A stretch of DNA of 64,000 bases from contig NZ_QLSU01000037.1 in the NCBI RefSeq assembly GCF_003268775.1, forward strand, positions 1-64,000, in the 5' to 3' direction. Position 1 is the stretch's first letter. Each line of letters begins with the position of its first letter. Source of the DNA: Paraburkholderia unamae. Lineage in GTDB: Bacteria; Pseudomonadota; Gammaproteobacteria; Burkholderiales; Burkholderiaceae. Both the position numbers and the translations under genes were made by a program. The notes under the pieces are model-generated. The model was not told where the DNA came from. It did not search any database and worked only from the letters and a program-made list of their open reading frames with translations. This document shows, piece by piece, positions 42,388 to 52,194 of this stretch.

Positions 42388-43431
42388 ATGGATTTCGCTT
42401 CGTCCGTTGCAACGTATGGCGCCGACCTGTCGGGCCTGGTTTGCGGCTTTCGCTTCACGCCCGGCCAGCCCGGCCAGCCTGTCACGTGCGACGACGTGCT
42501 CGACGCGCTGCGTCGCCCCCTCGCCGAAGGCGAGCCGCCTTCAGCGAGCGCCGACACGTTCTACTGGCTCCACTTCAATCTCGCGCACGCCGCGGCGCAA
42601 CCGTGGATGCGCGCGCATCTCGACCTGCCCGACGCGTTCTTCGAGATGCTCGTGGAAGGCTCGCACTCCACGCGCATCGAGCATGTGGACGGCGCATTGT
42701 TCGCCGTCGTCAACGACGTGATGTTCGATTTCGAGCTCTCTCCCTCGCAAATCGCCACGCTCTGGACGTACACGCACGAGCGCATTCTCGTGACGGCGCG
42801 CCTCAAGCCGCTGCGCTCCATCGACCGCCTGCGCGGCTATGTCCGCAACGGCGAGACGTTCCGCTCGCCCGCCGAACTGCTGATCCACCTGATGCGCGAC
42901 CAGGCCGACCTGATGGTCGAGATCGTGCGCCGCACGAGCGTGGACGTCGATCGCGCCGAAGACCAGTTTCTCGCCTCCCGCCGTTTCGGCAGCCGCCACG
43001 ATCTCGCGGCCATGCGGCGCATACTCGTGCGCCTGCAACGGATGCTCGCGCCCGAGCCCGGCTCGGTATTCCGGCTGCTGGCGCGCCCGCCGCGCTGGCT
43101 CCAGGCGCCCGACGTGCAGGACCTGCGCGAAGCGACCGAGGAGTTCTCGCTCGTTCTCGGCGACATGGCTGGGCTCGTCGAGCGCATCAAGCTGTTGCAG
43201 GAAGAAATAGGCGCACGGCTCGAAGAGCAGAACAACCGCACGCTGTTCACGCTGACGCTCGTTACCGTGCTCGCGCTGCCGATCAATATCGTGGCGGGTT
43301 TTTTCGGTATGAACGTGGGCGGCATTCCGCTCGCGGAAAACCGGCACGGCTTCTGGCTCATGGTGGTGGTGGTCGCCACCTTCACGGCGCTGCTCGGCTG
43401 GTGGGTGTTCCGCCGGCGCCGGGATTATTGA
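42388..43431 (+). CDS. CorA/ZntB-family divalent metal transporter
   Basis: 347 residues from ATG 42388 (MDFASSVATYGADLSGLVCG). A long cytoplasmic N-terminal domain contains FYWLHFNLAHAAAQPWMRAH; two C-terminal membrane helices flank the signature GMNVGG (FFGMNVGGIPLAE). The NVGGIP after GMN fits ZntB-type zinc transporters better than CorA (GMNFE). Zinc specificity is inferred. Confidence 0.87.
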   Translation: MDFASSVATYGADLSGLVCGFRFTPGQPGQPVTCDDVLDALRRPLAEGEPPSASADTFYWLHFNLAHAAAQPWMRAHLDLPDAFFEMLVEGSHSTRIEHVDGALFAVVNDVMFDFELSPSQIATLWTYTHERILVTARLKPLRSIDRLRGYVRNGETFRSPAELLIHLMRDQADLMVEIVRRTSVDVDRAEDQFLASRRFGSRHDLAAMRRILVRLQRMLAPEPGSVFRLLARPPRWLQAPDVQDLREATEEFSLVLGDMAGLVERIKLLQEEIGARLEEQNNRTLFTLTLVTVLALPINIVAGFFGMNVGGIPLAENRHGFWLMVVVVATFTALLGWWVFRRRRDY

Positions 43432-43519
43432 GGGGGCAGGGAAAGGCGCGGCACCGCCGCCGATGCACCATGCATGAGCGATATACTAGGTTTTCGTTCC
43501 TCCAGTGCGAGCGCACGCC

Positions 43520-45463
43520 ATGACCGTTCCATCGTCGACGCCCGAGGCCGTTCCGCCCTCCCGCGAGGCCGAGCCTGCCTGCGCCGGGGGACGGGAGGCG
43601 GGGCGCACGGGCGCGGCACCGTTGCGCATGCAGCGACCTGATCAGGCGCCTGGCGCCGATCCTGGCGTCCACGCGGTTTCCGATCCTCAGCTCGAAGGCT
43701 TGCTGCGCCTCGTCGCGGCGCATTTCGGCGTGGCCGCGGCCTGCGTGGTGCCGGGCGGCGCGCCCGCCACGCGCGCGGGCGTGGACGACGCGCTTTGTGA
43801 AGCCCTGCGCACGCTCGCGCATGAGGGGGCCGCGAGCGAGGCGCGCGAGCCGCTCGTGGTGCCCGATATCACCGAAGACCCCGCCTGGCGCAGCGCGCTC
43901 GCGCATGCGTATGAACTGCCGTTTCGCTTCGTTGCCGCGTGGCCCTTGCATGGTGCGCAGGGCGAGCACGTGGGCAGCCTTTGCCTGATCGATCCGCAGC
44001 CGCGCGAGCTGGATGCCGCCGGGCGCGCAAGTCTCGACGACTTTGCGCGCGTGGCGGCGGCGCTGGCGGCGCGCTCTTCGCCTCGCGCGAGTCGCGGCAT
44101 CGAAGCCGCCGCCGAAGCTGCCACTGAAGACGAAGACTCCGCTGAAAGCGTGGACGCATTGCGCGCGCAACTCGAAGCGCTGTGCGAACGCGAACGTCTC
44201 CTCACGCACGCCATCGCGGGCAGCGGCACGGGGGTCTGGGACCGCGACGTGGTGACGGGCGATATCCGCTATTCGCCGGGCTGGAAGGCCATTCTCGGCT
44301 ACGCGGAGGACGAGCTGACGAGCCGCATCGAGGACAGCTATCAGCGTTTGCATCCCGACGACCTCGAATACGTGAAGGCCGCGATGCAGGCGCATTTCGA
44401 AGGGCGCACGCCGAGCTACGAGGTGGAGCACCGTATCCGTTGCAAGGACGGCCGCTACAAATGGATCTGTAGCCGCGGCAAGGTCATGAGCCGCGACGCA
44501 CAGGGGCGAGCGCTGCGCATGATCGGCACGACCACGGACATCTCCTCGATGCGCGAGATGGCCGAGCGCCTGCGCGAGAGCGCGACGCTCGTCACGAACC
44601 TCACGAACGAGGTGCCGGGACTCGTGTTCCAGCGCCGCCAGTTGCCCGATGGCCGCGCGTGGCTCTCCTACGCGAGCGCGGGCATCGCGGAGATCTACGA
44701 GCTCACGCCCGAGCAGGCTGCGCATGACGCGGCGTGCGTGGACGCGCTGATCCACCCCGACGACCTCGACGCGTGGCACGCCTCGTTCGAGACATCGGCG
44801 GCGAAGCTCACGCCGTGGCATCTGGAATTTCGCGTGCAACTGCCGCAACAGGGTTTGCGCTGGCGTCAGGGCGACGCGCGGCCGCAGCGCCTCGTTGACG
44901 GCGCAACGGTCTGGCACGGCGTTATCACCGACGTCACCGAGCGCAAGCGCGTCGAAGCCGAACTCCAGGAGTTCGCGAGCACCGACAGCCTCACGCGGCT
45001 GCCCAACCGCCGCCATTTCATGACGCGCATCGAGGCGCAGCTCGCGCAGGTGCGGCGCGGCGGCGTGGGGGCGGCGGTCATGATGTGCGATCTCGATCAC
45101 TTCAAGTCGATCAACGACCGCTGGGGCCACGCGATCGGCGACGACGTGCTGCGCCATTTCGCCGAAATCCTGCGCACGCAGTTGCGCGCGGGCGATCTGG
45201 CGGGCCGCATCGGTGGCGAGGAATTCGCAGTCCTGCTCGGCGCCGCCGATCTCGACGGTGCGTTGAGCGTGGCGCGGCGCATTCAGGAGCGCTTCGCCGG
45301 CCAGCCGCTTGCCGCCGAAGGCGTGGCGATCGTGCTCACCGTGAGCATCGGCATCACCATCATGCACGCCGCCGACCCGAGCGCCGAAGCCGCGCTCACG
45401 CGCAGCGACTTTGCGCTGTACCGCGCGAAGAAGGGCGGCCGCAATCGTATCGAATGCGCATAA
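43520..45463 (+). CDS. diguanylate cyclase with GAF-like and two PAS domains
   Basis: 647 residues from ATG 43520. An N-terminal GAF-like domain (about 50-180), PAS with ERERLLTHAIAGSGTGVWDR and PAC (RCKDGRYKWICSRGKVMSRD), a second PAS (VTNLTNEVPGLVFQRRQLPD), then GGDEF: DSLTRLPNRRHFMTRIEAQL, MCDLDHFKSINDRWGH and active-site GGEEF. The I-site RAGD is intact just before it. No membrane helix, so a cytoplasmic sensor cyclase. It lies directly upstream of an EAL gene. Confidence 0.92.
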   Translation: MTVPSSTPEAVPPSREAEPACAGGREAGRTGAAPLRMQRPDQAPGADPGVHAVSDPQLEGLLRLVAAHFGVAAACVVPGGAPATRAGVDDALCEALRTLAHEGAASEAREPLVVPDITEDPAWRSALAHAYELPFRFVAAWPLHGAQGEHVGSLCLIDPQPRELDAAGRASLDDFARVAAALAARSSPRASRGIEAAAEAATEDEDSAESVDALRAQLEALCERERLLTHAIAGSGTGVWDRDVVTGDIRYSPGWKAILGYAEDELTSRIEDSYQRLHPDDLEYVKAAMQAHFEGRTPSYEVEHRIRCKDGRYKWICSRGKVMSRDAQGRALRMIGTTTDISSMREMAERLRESATLVTNLTNEVPGLVFQRRQLPDGRAWLSYASAGIAEIYELTPEQAAHDAACVDALIHPDDLDAWHASFETSAAKLTPWHLEFRVQLPQQGLRWRQGDARPQRLVDGATVWHGVITDVTERKRVEAELQEFASTDSLTRLPNRRHFMTRIEAQLAQVRRGGVGAAVMMCDLDHFKSINDRWGHAIGDDVLRHFAEILRTQLRAGDLAGRIGGEEFAVLLGAADLDGALSVARRIQERFAGQPLAAEGVAIVLTVSIGITIMHAADPSAEAALTRSDFALYRAKKGGRNRIECA

Positions 45464-45688
45464 CGGGCAGGCACGTTAGCTGACGTTGCCGCGCGCGTGG
45501 GGCACCGCGCGCGCCCGGCCTTCACGCCTTGGTGTATGTTGGCGTCATACCGTCGTAGCCATCCAGGGCGGCCGGACTGCTTCGCGCGTGCATGGCGCAT
45601 CATGCGACGGCCCTCGCGCGACGCGCGGGCGCACAACACCGGCTTCCCGAACTCCCAGCGCCTCGGCGGATCTGGTGAGGAGGACGCC

Positions 45689-47347
45689 TTGCCCGAAGTG
45701 TCGCCGGATGTGGCGCAGGATATGACGTCGGATGTGCCGGCCAGCGTTCGCGCGGCCTGCGCGCGCGCCTCGCGGGTGCTTGCCTTGATCGTCGTCGCTG
45801 CGTTGCCGCTCCTGCTGTGCGTGGCGCTCGGGCGTTATGAGGCGCAGCGCATCGCACGGCGCGAGGCGAACCTCGCTTCGACGTTCATCGTCGGGCAAAT
45901 CGTTTCGATCGTCGAGACTGCGCAAGGTGCGGCCTATGCGTTCACAACGCGCGCGGCGCAGCCGTGCGACGAGTTATCGGCCGATCTCACGCTCAAGGCC
46001 GCCACCGTGCCCTACGTGCGCACGCTCAACATCGCGTACAACGGCCGGATCGAATGCTCGTCCGCGCTTGGGCAGCGGTCGGTTTCCGTCAACGCCTTGA
46101 TCGACGGTCATCTGCCTTCGGTGCAGGGCGAGTGGCTCATGCTCGTGAACAACACCTCGATGGTGCGCAACCGTCCCTCGCTGCTGGTTGGCGTGCCGGG
46201 CGAGCAGGGTCGCTTCGTGGTCGTGGCGGTCGACGTGCAATATCTGCTCGATCTCTTGCACGGCGCGGCACCGCTCTCGGTGTTTCGCCAGGCCGAGCTG
46301 AACGTGGGCGCAGGCGCGGTGCTGCGTGAAGCGCAGGCGCTCGTGCACGTGCGCGACGCACCGCTGCTGGCCGACGTGAAAAAGCAGATGTCGGGCGCGA
46401 CGATCGAACTGCGCATTTACGGACTGCCCGAGCGCATTCGCGAAACGTGGGGCGGCCTGCTCGTGCGCTACATGCCTTGGGCAGTCGCGCTTTCCGCGCT
46501 GCTCGTATGGCTCGTGCGCCGGCTGCAAAAGAGCGGGCAATCGCGCCGAGACCAGTTGCTGCGCGCCATACGCGCGAGAGAATTCCACGTGGAATATCAA
46601 CCGCTTTACGGCGTGGCCGAGGGCCGCTGCGACGGCGTCGAGGCGTTGCTGCGCTGGGTGCGGCCGGGCATAGGCGAAGTGCGTCCCGACGAATTCATCC
46701 AGGCCGCCGAAGAGGAGCACGTGATCGTGCCGCTCACGCAGCATCTGCTCAAGCTCATTGTTCGCGATGTCGCCACATGGGACGTCGCGCCCGGCTTTCA
46801 TCTCAGCGTAAATTTCGCGCCCGAGCACCTGTCGGGCGACGCGCTCGTGAGTGACGTGCGTGCGCTGTGCGCCGCCGTGAAGCCGCGCGGCGTGCGGATC
46901 GTGCTGGAAGTCACCGAGCGCACGCTGGTGCGCAACACCGAGCAGGCGCGCCACAATGTGGAGGCATTGCGCGGCGACGGCGTGCAGATCGCCATCGACG
47001 ACTTCGGTACGGGCTTTTGCTCGCTCTCCTATCTGGAGAAGTTTCCCTTCGATATCCTGAAGATCGACCGCGGCTTCGTGCTGACCATCGAACCGGAAGG
47101 GCACCGCTCGGTGGTGCTCGACTGTATCGTCGATCTCGCGCACAGCCTGGGCGCCAAGCTCGTGGCCGAAGGCGTGGAGACGCAGACGCATCTCGACTAC
47201 CTGTGCGCGCGCGGCGTCACGTGGATTCAGGGCTTTGTCTACGCGAAGCCGATGCCGTCCGAGGCGTTCGTGCGCTGGTATCGCGCGAACGGCGCGCGCA
47301 TGTCGCCAGGCACATCGGGTACGCCGGTCACGGCCGGCACGCCATGA
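45689..47347 (+). CDS. CSS-motif c-di-GMP phosphodiesterase (EAL)
   Basis: About 552 residues from TTG 45689, preferred because GAGGAGG lies 5 bases upstream; ATG 45722 is an alternative. Two membrane helices enclose a periplasmic CSS domain with its paired Cys (AQPCDELSADL and GRIECSSALG), as in the redox-controlled PdeB/PdeC family. The EAL domain has VEALLRWV, SVNFAPEHLSG, VLEVTERTLV, IAIDDFGTGFCSL, LKIDRGFV and AEGVET, so it should be active. It hydrolyses c-di-GMP, opposing the cyclase next door. Confidence 0.9.
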   Translation: MPEVSPDVAQDMTSDVPASVRAACARASRVLALIVVAALPLLLCVALGRYEAQRIARREANLASTFIVGQIVSIVETAQGAAYAFTTRAAQPCDELSADLTLKAATVPYVRTLNIAYNGRIECSSALGQRSVSVNALIDGHLPSVQGEWLMLVNNTSMVRNRPSLLVGVPGEQGRFVVVAVDVQYLLDLLHGAAPLSVFRQAELNVGAGAVLREAQALVHVRDAPLLADVKKQMSGATIELRIYGLPERIRETWGGLLVRYMPWAVALSALLVWLVRRLQKSGQSRRDQLLRAIRAREFHVEYQPLYGVAEGRCDGVEALLRWVRPGIGEVRPDEFIQAAEEEHVIVPLTQHLLKLIVRDVATWDVAPGFHLSVNFAPEHLSGDALVSDVRALCAAVKPRGVRIVLEVTERTLVRNTEQARHNVEALRGDGVQIAIDDFGTGFCSLSYLEKFPFDILKIDRGFVLTIEPEGHRSVVLDCIVDLAHSLGAKLVAEGVETQTHLDYLCARGVTWIQGFVYAKPMPSEAFVRWYRANGARMSPGTSGTPVTAGTP

Positions 47348-47502
47348 CGCCATGACGCGAGGACGTGCGCCGCCGCTTTCCCGCCGGCGTGATTTGCTTA
47401 GCGCGAAACATCGGTTCTGCTAAAGCGGATGGCCCGGTAGCATCCTCGCTTCGATCGCCGCGCCCTCTGCGCGCGCCCCATGCCAGAACGGAACCGCTGA
47501 AG

Positions 47503-48465
47503 ATGACTCGCCCCACGCCTCAATCCCGCCGCCATTTCCTCGCTACCCTGGGCGCGACGCTCGCCGGCGCGGCGTTGCCCGGCATGGCCTGGGCGAAATT
47601 CCAGCCGGACCAGTTCCGCATTGGCTACCAGAAAGCCGCGAGCACGCTCGTGCTGCTCAAGGCGAGTGGTTCGCTCGAAACGCGCCTCGCGCCGCTCGGC
47701 ATCAAGGTGTCGTGGACCGAATTTCCGGCCGGACCGCAGTTGCTCGAAGGCCTGAACGTGGGCGCGATCGACTTCGGCTACGTGGGCGAAGCGCCTCCGG
47801 TGTTCGCGCAGGCGGCCGGCGCGGACTTCGTCTATACGGCCTATGAATTGCCCACGCCGCACGCCGAAGGCGTGGTGGTCGCGAAAAATTCGCCGATACG
47901 CGACGTCGCGGGCCTCAAGGGCAAGAAGATCGGCTTGAATCGCGGCTCGGACGTGCACTGGTTCCTCGTCGCACTGCTGCAAAAGCACGGGCTTTCGATC
48001 GGCGACGTCCAGCCTGTGTACCTCGCGCCCGCCGACGCACGCGCGGCGCTGCAAAGCGGCGCCATCGACGCCTGGGCGATCTGGGACCCGTTTCTCGCCG
48101 CCGTGGAATCGCAGGACGGCGCGCGCCTCATCGCCGACGCGAGCGGCGTGGCGAGCCATCATCAATTCTTCCTGAGCCAGCGCGAGTTCGCGCAGAAGAG
48201 CAAGAACGCACTGGCGATCGCGCTCGACGAACTCGGCAAAACGGGGCAGTGGGTGCGCGCCAACACGGCGCAGGCGGCGGCGAAGCTCGCGCCGATCCAG
48301 GGGCTCGACGCGGTGACGATCCAGACCGGTCTCACGCATTACGCGCACGAGTACCGGCCCATCGATGCCGCCGTGATCGCGCAGCAGCAGAAGATCGCGG
48401 ACACGTTCTATGACCTGAAGATCATTCCGCGCCGCGTGGTGACGAAGGACGCCGTGCTCGCATAA
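47503..48465 (+). CDS. aliphatic sulfonate-type ABC substrate-binding protein
   Basis: 320 residues from ATG 47503. A Tat-like signal (SRRHFLATLGATLAGAALPG) precedes an SsuA/TauA-type fold: FRIGYQKAASTLVLLKASGS, EFPAGPQLLEGLNVGAIDFG, YVGEAPPVFAQAAGADFVYT and AIDAWAIWDPFLAAVE. It should bind sulfonates or related anions in the periplasm. No ssuB, ssuC or ssuD gene is adjacent, so it is an orphan binding protein. Confidence 0.85.
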   Translation: MTRPTPQSRRHFLATLGATLAGAALPGMAWAKFQPDQFRIGYQKAASTLVLLKASGSLETRLAPLGIKVSWTEFPAGPQLLEGLNVGAIDFGYVGEAPPVFAQAAGADFVYTAYELPTPHAEGVVVAKNSPIRDVAGLKGKKIGLNRGSDVHWFLVALLQKHGLSIGDVQPVYLAPADARAALQSGAIDAWAIWDPFLAAVESQDGARLIADASGVASHHQFFLSQREFAQKSKNALAIALDELGKTGQWVRANTAQAAAKLAPIQGLDAVTIQTGLTHYAHEYRPIDAAVIAQQQKIADTFYDLKIIPRRVVTKDAVLA

Positions 48466-48514
48466 CCGTGCGAGCACGGGTGCTCCGTGCCCAGGCAAAC
48501 CTGCTGCCTGGTGC

Positions 48515-49459
48515 TTAGTGCGGTGACGACCAGCCCTTGTAGCTGCCGACGTTGTCGCGCGTGACGAGTTGCGGCGCCATCTCGATCATCGGGTTGGCGG
48601 GCTTCTTGCCGTTCATGATCTCGTAGCCCACCTGCACGGCCGTTTGCGCCATCTTCCACGGGTCCTGGCTCGCCGAGGCCTGCACCAGCGTATCGGTCTT
48701 GAGCGCCGTTTCGATATCGGGCGCGCCGTCCACCGACGTAATCACGATGTTGCTGCGATGCAGTTGCTTCGCGGCCAGGTCGCTGCCAATCGCCTGCGGA
48801 TCGTTGATGGTGAACACACCGGCAATCTTCGGGAAGCGGGTGAGGTAGCCCTGCATCACGTTCATGCCGCCTTCGCGCGAGCCCTTGCCGTCCTGGTCGT
48901 CGGAGAGGATCTTGATGCCGGGCGTCTTGGCGAGCACCTGCTTGCAGCCGTTCACACGGTCGATCACGGCGGAGACCTGCGGCCCGTTCTGGATGATCAC
49001 GTTGCCGGTGTTGTTGATTTTCTTCGCGAGGTATTCGCACGAAATCGCACCGGCCTTCACGTTGTCGGTCTGCACGGTGGCGTTCGCGCCCGAGGCGGCG
49101 ACGTCCACGGCCATGACCACGATACCGGCCGCCTGGGCCTTTTTCACCGCGGGTTCGATCGCCTTCGGATCGGTCGCGTTCAGGAGGATCATGTCCACGT
49201 GCGCCGAAATGAAGTTGTCGATCTGCGTGAACTGCTTGTTGAGGTCATAGTCGGCGGATACGGCCGTGACCTTCGCGTTCGGGTTGATCTGTTTCGCTTT
49301 GGCTTCCGCACCCTGCACGATCGTCACGAAGTACGGGTTGCCGAGCGAACCCACGGTAATGCCGATCGACTTGAGCTGCTTGTCGGCGGCGTGCGCGCCT
49401 TGCAGCGCGAATCCGAACGTGAGCGCGGCAGCGGCGAGAACGGCTTTCTTCTTGAACAT
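48515..49459 (-). CDS. sugar ABC transporter, periplasmic binding protein (CUT2)
   Basis: 314 residues from ATG 49459, with CAGGAG 8 bases upstream. Signal peptide MFKKKAVLAAAALTFGFALQ, then a type I periplasmic fold: IGITVGSLGNPYFVTIVQGA, DNFISAHVDMILLNATDPKA, VVMAVDVAASGANATVQTDN. RbsB/FrcB-like. Last gene of a ROK-ATPase-permease-binding protein operon. The sugar cannot be fixed from sequence. Confidence 0.88.
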   Translation of the reverse strand: MFKKKAVLAAAALTFGFALQGAHAADKQLKSIGITVGSLGNPYFVTIVQGAEAKAKQINPNAKVTAVSADYDLNKQFTQIDNFISAHVDMILLNATDPKAIEPAVKKAQAAGIVVMAVDVAASGANATVQTDNVKAGAISCEYLAKKINNTGNVIIQNGPQVSAVIDRVNGCKQVLAKTPGIKILSDDQDGKGSREGGMNVMQGYLTRFPKIAGVFTINDPQAIGSDLAAKQLHRSNIVITSVDGAPDIETALKTDTLVQASASQDPWKMAQTAVQVGYEIMNGKKPANPMIEMAPQLVTRDNVGSYKGWSSPH

Positions 49460-49555
49460 GAGGTTGTCTCCTGAGGGGTCCTGTCTGGGTACTTTCCCGG
49501 CGAGCGCAGGAGGACCGCCTGCGCTCGCGCTGGTTGCCAAATATCCGTAACCGGC

Positions 49556-50599
49556 TTACGTACGCGCCGAGCCACGCTGGCGGTAGCGGTCGAGCGCCAC
49601 GGCGCCGACGATCACGAGGCCCTTGATGATGTACTGCCAGATGTCGGACACGCCGAGCAGCACGAGGCCATTGGTCAGGACTGCGATGATGAGCGCGCCG
49701 ATCAGCGTGCCGACGATCGAGCCCACGCCGCCCACGAAGCTCGTGCCGCCCAGAATGACTGCGGCGATGGCATCGAGTTCATACGATTGGCCCAGTTGCA
49801 GGCCGTTGGCCGCGTAGAGACGGGCCGCCGACATCACCGCACCGAGACCCGCGAGCAGGCCCGACACGGCATAGACGAACATCTCGATGCCCCACACCTT
49901 GATGCCCGAGAGGCGTGCCGCTTCCGGGTTGCCGCCCACCGAGTAGATGCGCAGGCCGAGGACCGTGCGGCGCAGCACGAACCACGAGCCGGCCACCACC
50001 ACGAGCGCGATGATCACGAGCCAGGGCACGCCGAGCACCGTGCCGTTGCCGATGAACGCGAAGGACAGTTGCGGGTTGAAGATCGTCGTGTCGTGGCCCA
50101 TGAGGCGGGCGATGCCGCGCACCGCCGTGAGTGAGCCGAGCGTGACGATGAACGGCGGCAGGCGCAGGAGCGCGATGAGCGCGCCGTTGATGAGACCGAA
50201 GCCGAGGCCCACCGCGAGCGCCATGGGCACGCCGAGCCAGCCCCAGCCCACGATATTCGAGCCGATCATCGCGGCCATGGCCGCGGCGGCCAGCACCGAG
50301 CCCACCGAGAGGTCGATGCCACCCGTGAGAATCACGAAAGTCATGCCGGCGGCGAGCACGATGTTGATCGACGCCTGCTGCGTGACGATCGACAGGTTCT
50401 CCAGCGTGAAGAAGCCGTCGTTGAGCAGGCCGAAGCCGATGCACAGCAGCACCAGCACCGGCAGCATGCCGGCCGTGCGCACGAGCGACTTCATGCGCTG
50501 GCGGTGGCCGTCAACCGCAACGCTGCGGGTCGCCTGCGCGGGCTGGGTGGACTGCGTGGGCGAGGCCGCGACACCGTGCCGGGGAAGGATGCTTTTCAT
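49556..50599 (-). CDS. sugar ABC transporter permease (CUT2, RbsC-like)
   Basis: 347 residues from ATG 50599, with AGGAG upstream. About ten hydrophobic helices with the RbsC-family stretches TFVILTGGIDLSVGSVLAAA, LPPFIVTLGSLTAVRGIARL and AIAAVILGGTSFVGGVGSIV. Forms the membrane channel with the neighbouring ATPase and binding protein. Confidence 0.9.
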   Translation of the reverse strand: MKSILPRHGVAASPTQSTQPAQATRSVAVDGHRQRMKSLVRTAGMLPVLVLLCIGFGLLNDGFFTLENLSIVTQQASINIVLAAGMTFVILTGGIDLSVGSVLAAAAMAAMIGSNIVGWGWLGVPMALAVGLGFGLINGALIALLRLPPFIVTLGSLTAVRGIARLMGHDTTIFNPQLSFAFIGNGTVLGVPWLVIIALVVVAGSWFVLRRTVLGLRIYSVGGNPEAARLSGIKVWGIEMFVYAVSGLLAGLGAVMSAARLYAANGLQLGQSYELDAIAAVILGGTSFVGGVGSIVGTLIGALIIAVLTNGLVLLGVSDIWQYIIKGLVIVGAVALDRYRQRGSART

Positions 50600-50640
50600 G
50601 TCGTACTCCTGAGGGATGCTTTCAGCGTATGCGGTAAGGG

Positions 50641-52194
50641 TCAAGCGGCTTCGTCGAGCGGATGCTGCGAGCCGGTGGCGAGTTCGATGATCGCTTCCTG
50701 GGTAATGGGCTTGCCGGTATAACCGCCAAGCTCGCCCGCGAACACGCCTTCGCGCATGACGAGCACGCGGTCGGCCACGCCGATGATTTCGGGCAGCTCG
50801 CTCGAAATCACGATGATGCCCACGCCGGTCCTGGCGAGGTCGTTGATGATGCGATAGATCTCCGACTTCGCGCCGATATCGACGCCACGTGTGGGCTCGT
50901 CGAGAATCAGCACGCGCGGGTGCGTTTCCAGCAGGCGCGAAAGCAGCACCTTCTGCTGATTGCCGCCGGAAAGGGCGCCCACGTTCACACGCGAATTCGG
51001 CACCCGGATGGAGAGCGATCGGATGGCTTCCTTCGCGCGCTCGCTGCCGCGAGCGAGGTCGAGCACGCCCATGCGCGCGTCGCGCCCGGCCACGGCCACG
51101 TTGATGTTGTCGCGCACGCTCATGTCGAGAAAGAGGCCTTGATGCTTGCGGTCCTCGGTCAGGTAGACGAGACCGGCATTGATCGCGTCGCGCGGCGTGT
51201 GCACATGGAGTGTCTTGCCGTCGATGGCGATCTCGCCGCGCACGCGCGGCTCCGCGCCGAAGATGAGGCGCGCAAGCTCGGTGCGCCCTGCGCCAACGAG
51301 GCCCGCAATGCCGAGCACTTCGCCCGAGTGCAGGTCGAGGCTGCAACCGCGCACGCGCTTGTCGTCGGCCACGTCGCGCACGGTGAGCACGGCCTTGCCC
51401 GGATCGTACGGGGCGTGCGCCTTTTTGTAGAAGCCCGAAATATCGCGGCCGACCATCATGCTCACGAGGCTTTCCGCATTGAGCGCGTCGCGCATGAGCG
51501 TGCCCACGTAGCTGCCGTCGCGCAGCACGGAAACGCGGTCGGACAGTTCATACACTTCGGCCATGCGGTGGCTGATGTAAATGATCGCCAGCCCATCGTC
51601 GCGCAACTGGTTGATGAGCTTGAACAGGCGCTCCGTTTCACGCGAGGAAAGCGGCGTGGTGGGCTCGTCCATCACGATGATGCGTGCGTCGCTATGCACG
51701 GCGCGCGCGATCTCCACGAGCTGGCGCTCCGCGATGGAGAGCGAGCCGACCAGCGTGGTGGGCCCGAACGTCGCGCCAAGGCGCTTGAGCACGTCTTCGC
51801 TGCCGCGCTCCATGGCGCGGCGGTCGACCGTGGCGAAGCGGCGGCCGCCCTTGCGCAGCTCGCGGCCCGCGTGAATGTTCTCGGCTACCGAGAGATTCGG
51901 CGCGAGGCTCAGCTCCTGATAGATCACGGCCACGCCCAACTCGCGCGCCGCATGCGGGCCGTCGATCACGACCGGCTTGCCCTCGATGAGAATCTCGCCG
52001 CCGGGGTCGGCCTGATAGGCGCCCGAGAGGATCTTCATGAGCGTGGACTTGCCCGCGCCGTTTTCGCCCATGAGCGAGTGGACCTCGCCGGGAAACACGG
52101 TGAGGCGCACGTTGTCGAGCGCTCGCACGCCGGGGAAGGTCTTGGTGATGCCCCGCATTTCCAGCAGCGGGGGCGTGGACTCAGAGGGCGACAT
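50641..52194 (-). CDS. sugar ABC transporter ATPase (RbsA-like, duplicated)
   Basis: 517 residues from ATG 52194, with AGGAGGA upstream. Two ATPase halves: Walker A GENGAGKSTLMKILSG, signature LSIAERQLVEIARAVHSDA, Walker B IIVMDEPTTPLSSRE; second half LVGAGRTELARLIFG, LSGGNQQKVLLSRLLETHPR, LILDEPTRGVDIGAKSE. The second Walker A is degenerate as usual in CUT2. Starts within the last bases of the ROK gene. Confidence 0.92.
   Translation of the reverse strand: MSPSESTPPLLEMRGITKTFPGVRALDNVRLTVFPGEVHSLMGENGAGKSTLMKILSGAYQADPGGEILIEGKPVVIDGPHAARELGVAVIYQELSLAPNLSVAENIHAGRELRKGGRRFATVDRRAMERGSEDVLKRLGATFGPTTLVGSLSIAERQLVEIARAVHSDARIIVMDEPTTPLSSRETERLFKLINQLRDDGLAIIYISHRMAEVYELSDRVSVLRDGSYVGTLMRDALNAESLVSMMVGRDISGFYKKAHAPYDPGKAVLTVRDVADDKRVRGCSLDLHSGEVLGIAGLVGAGRTELARLIFGAEPRVRGEIAIDGKTLHVHTPRDAINAGLVYLTEDRKHQGLFLDMSVRDNINVAVAGRDARMGVLDLARGSERAKEAIRSLSIRVPNSRVNVGALSGGNQQKVLLSRLLETHPRVLILDEPTRGVDIGAKSEIYRIINDLARTGVGIIVISSELPEIIGVADRVLVMREGVFAGELGGYTGKPITQEAIIELATGSQHPLDEAA

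Noticed and set aside
43382..45367. 661-codon minus-strand frame under the GGDEF gene
   Set aside because: Antisense shadow of a gene with clear GAF, PAS and GGDEF motifs.
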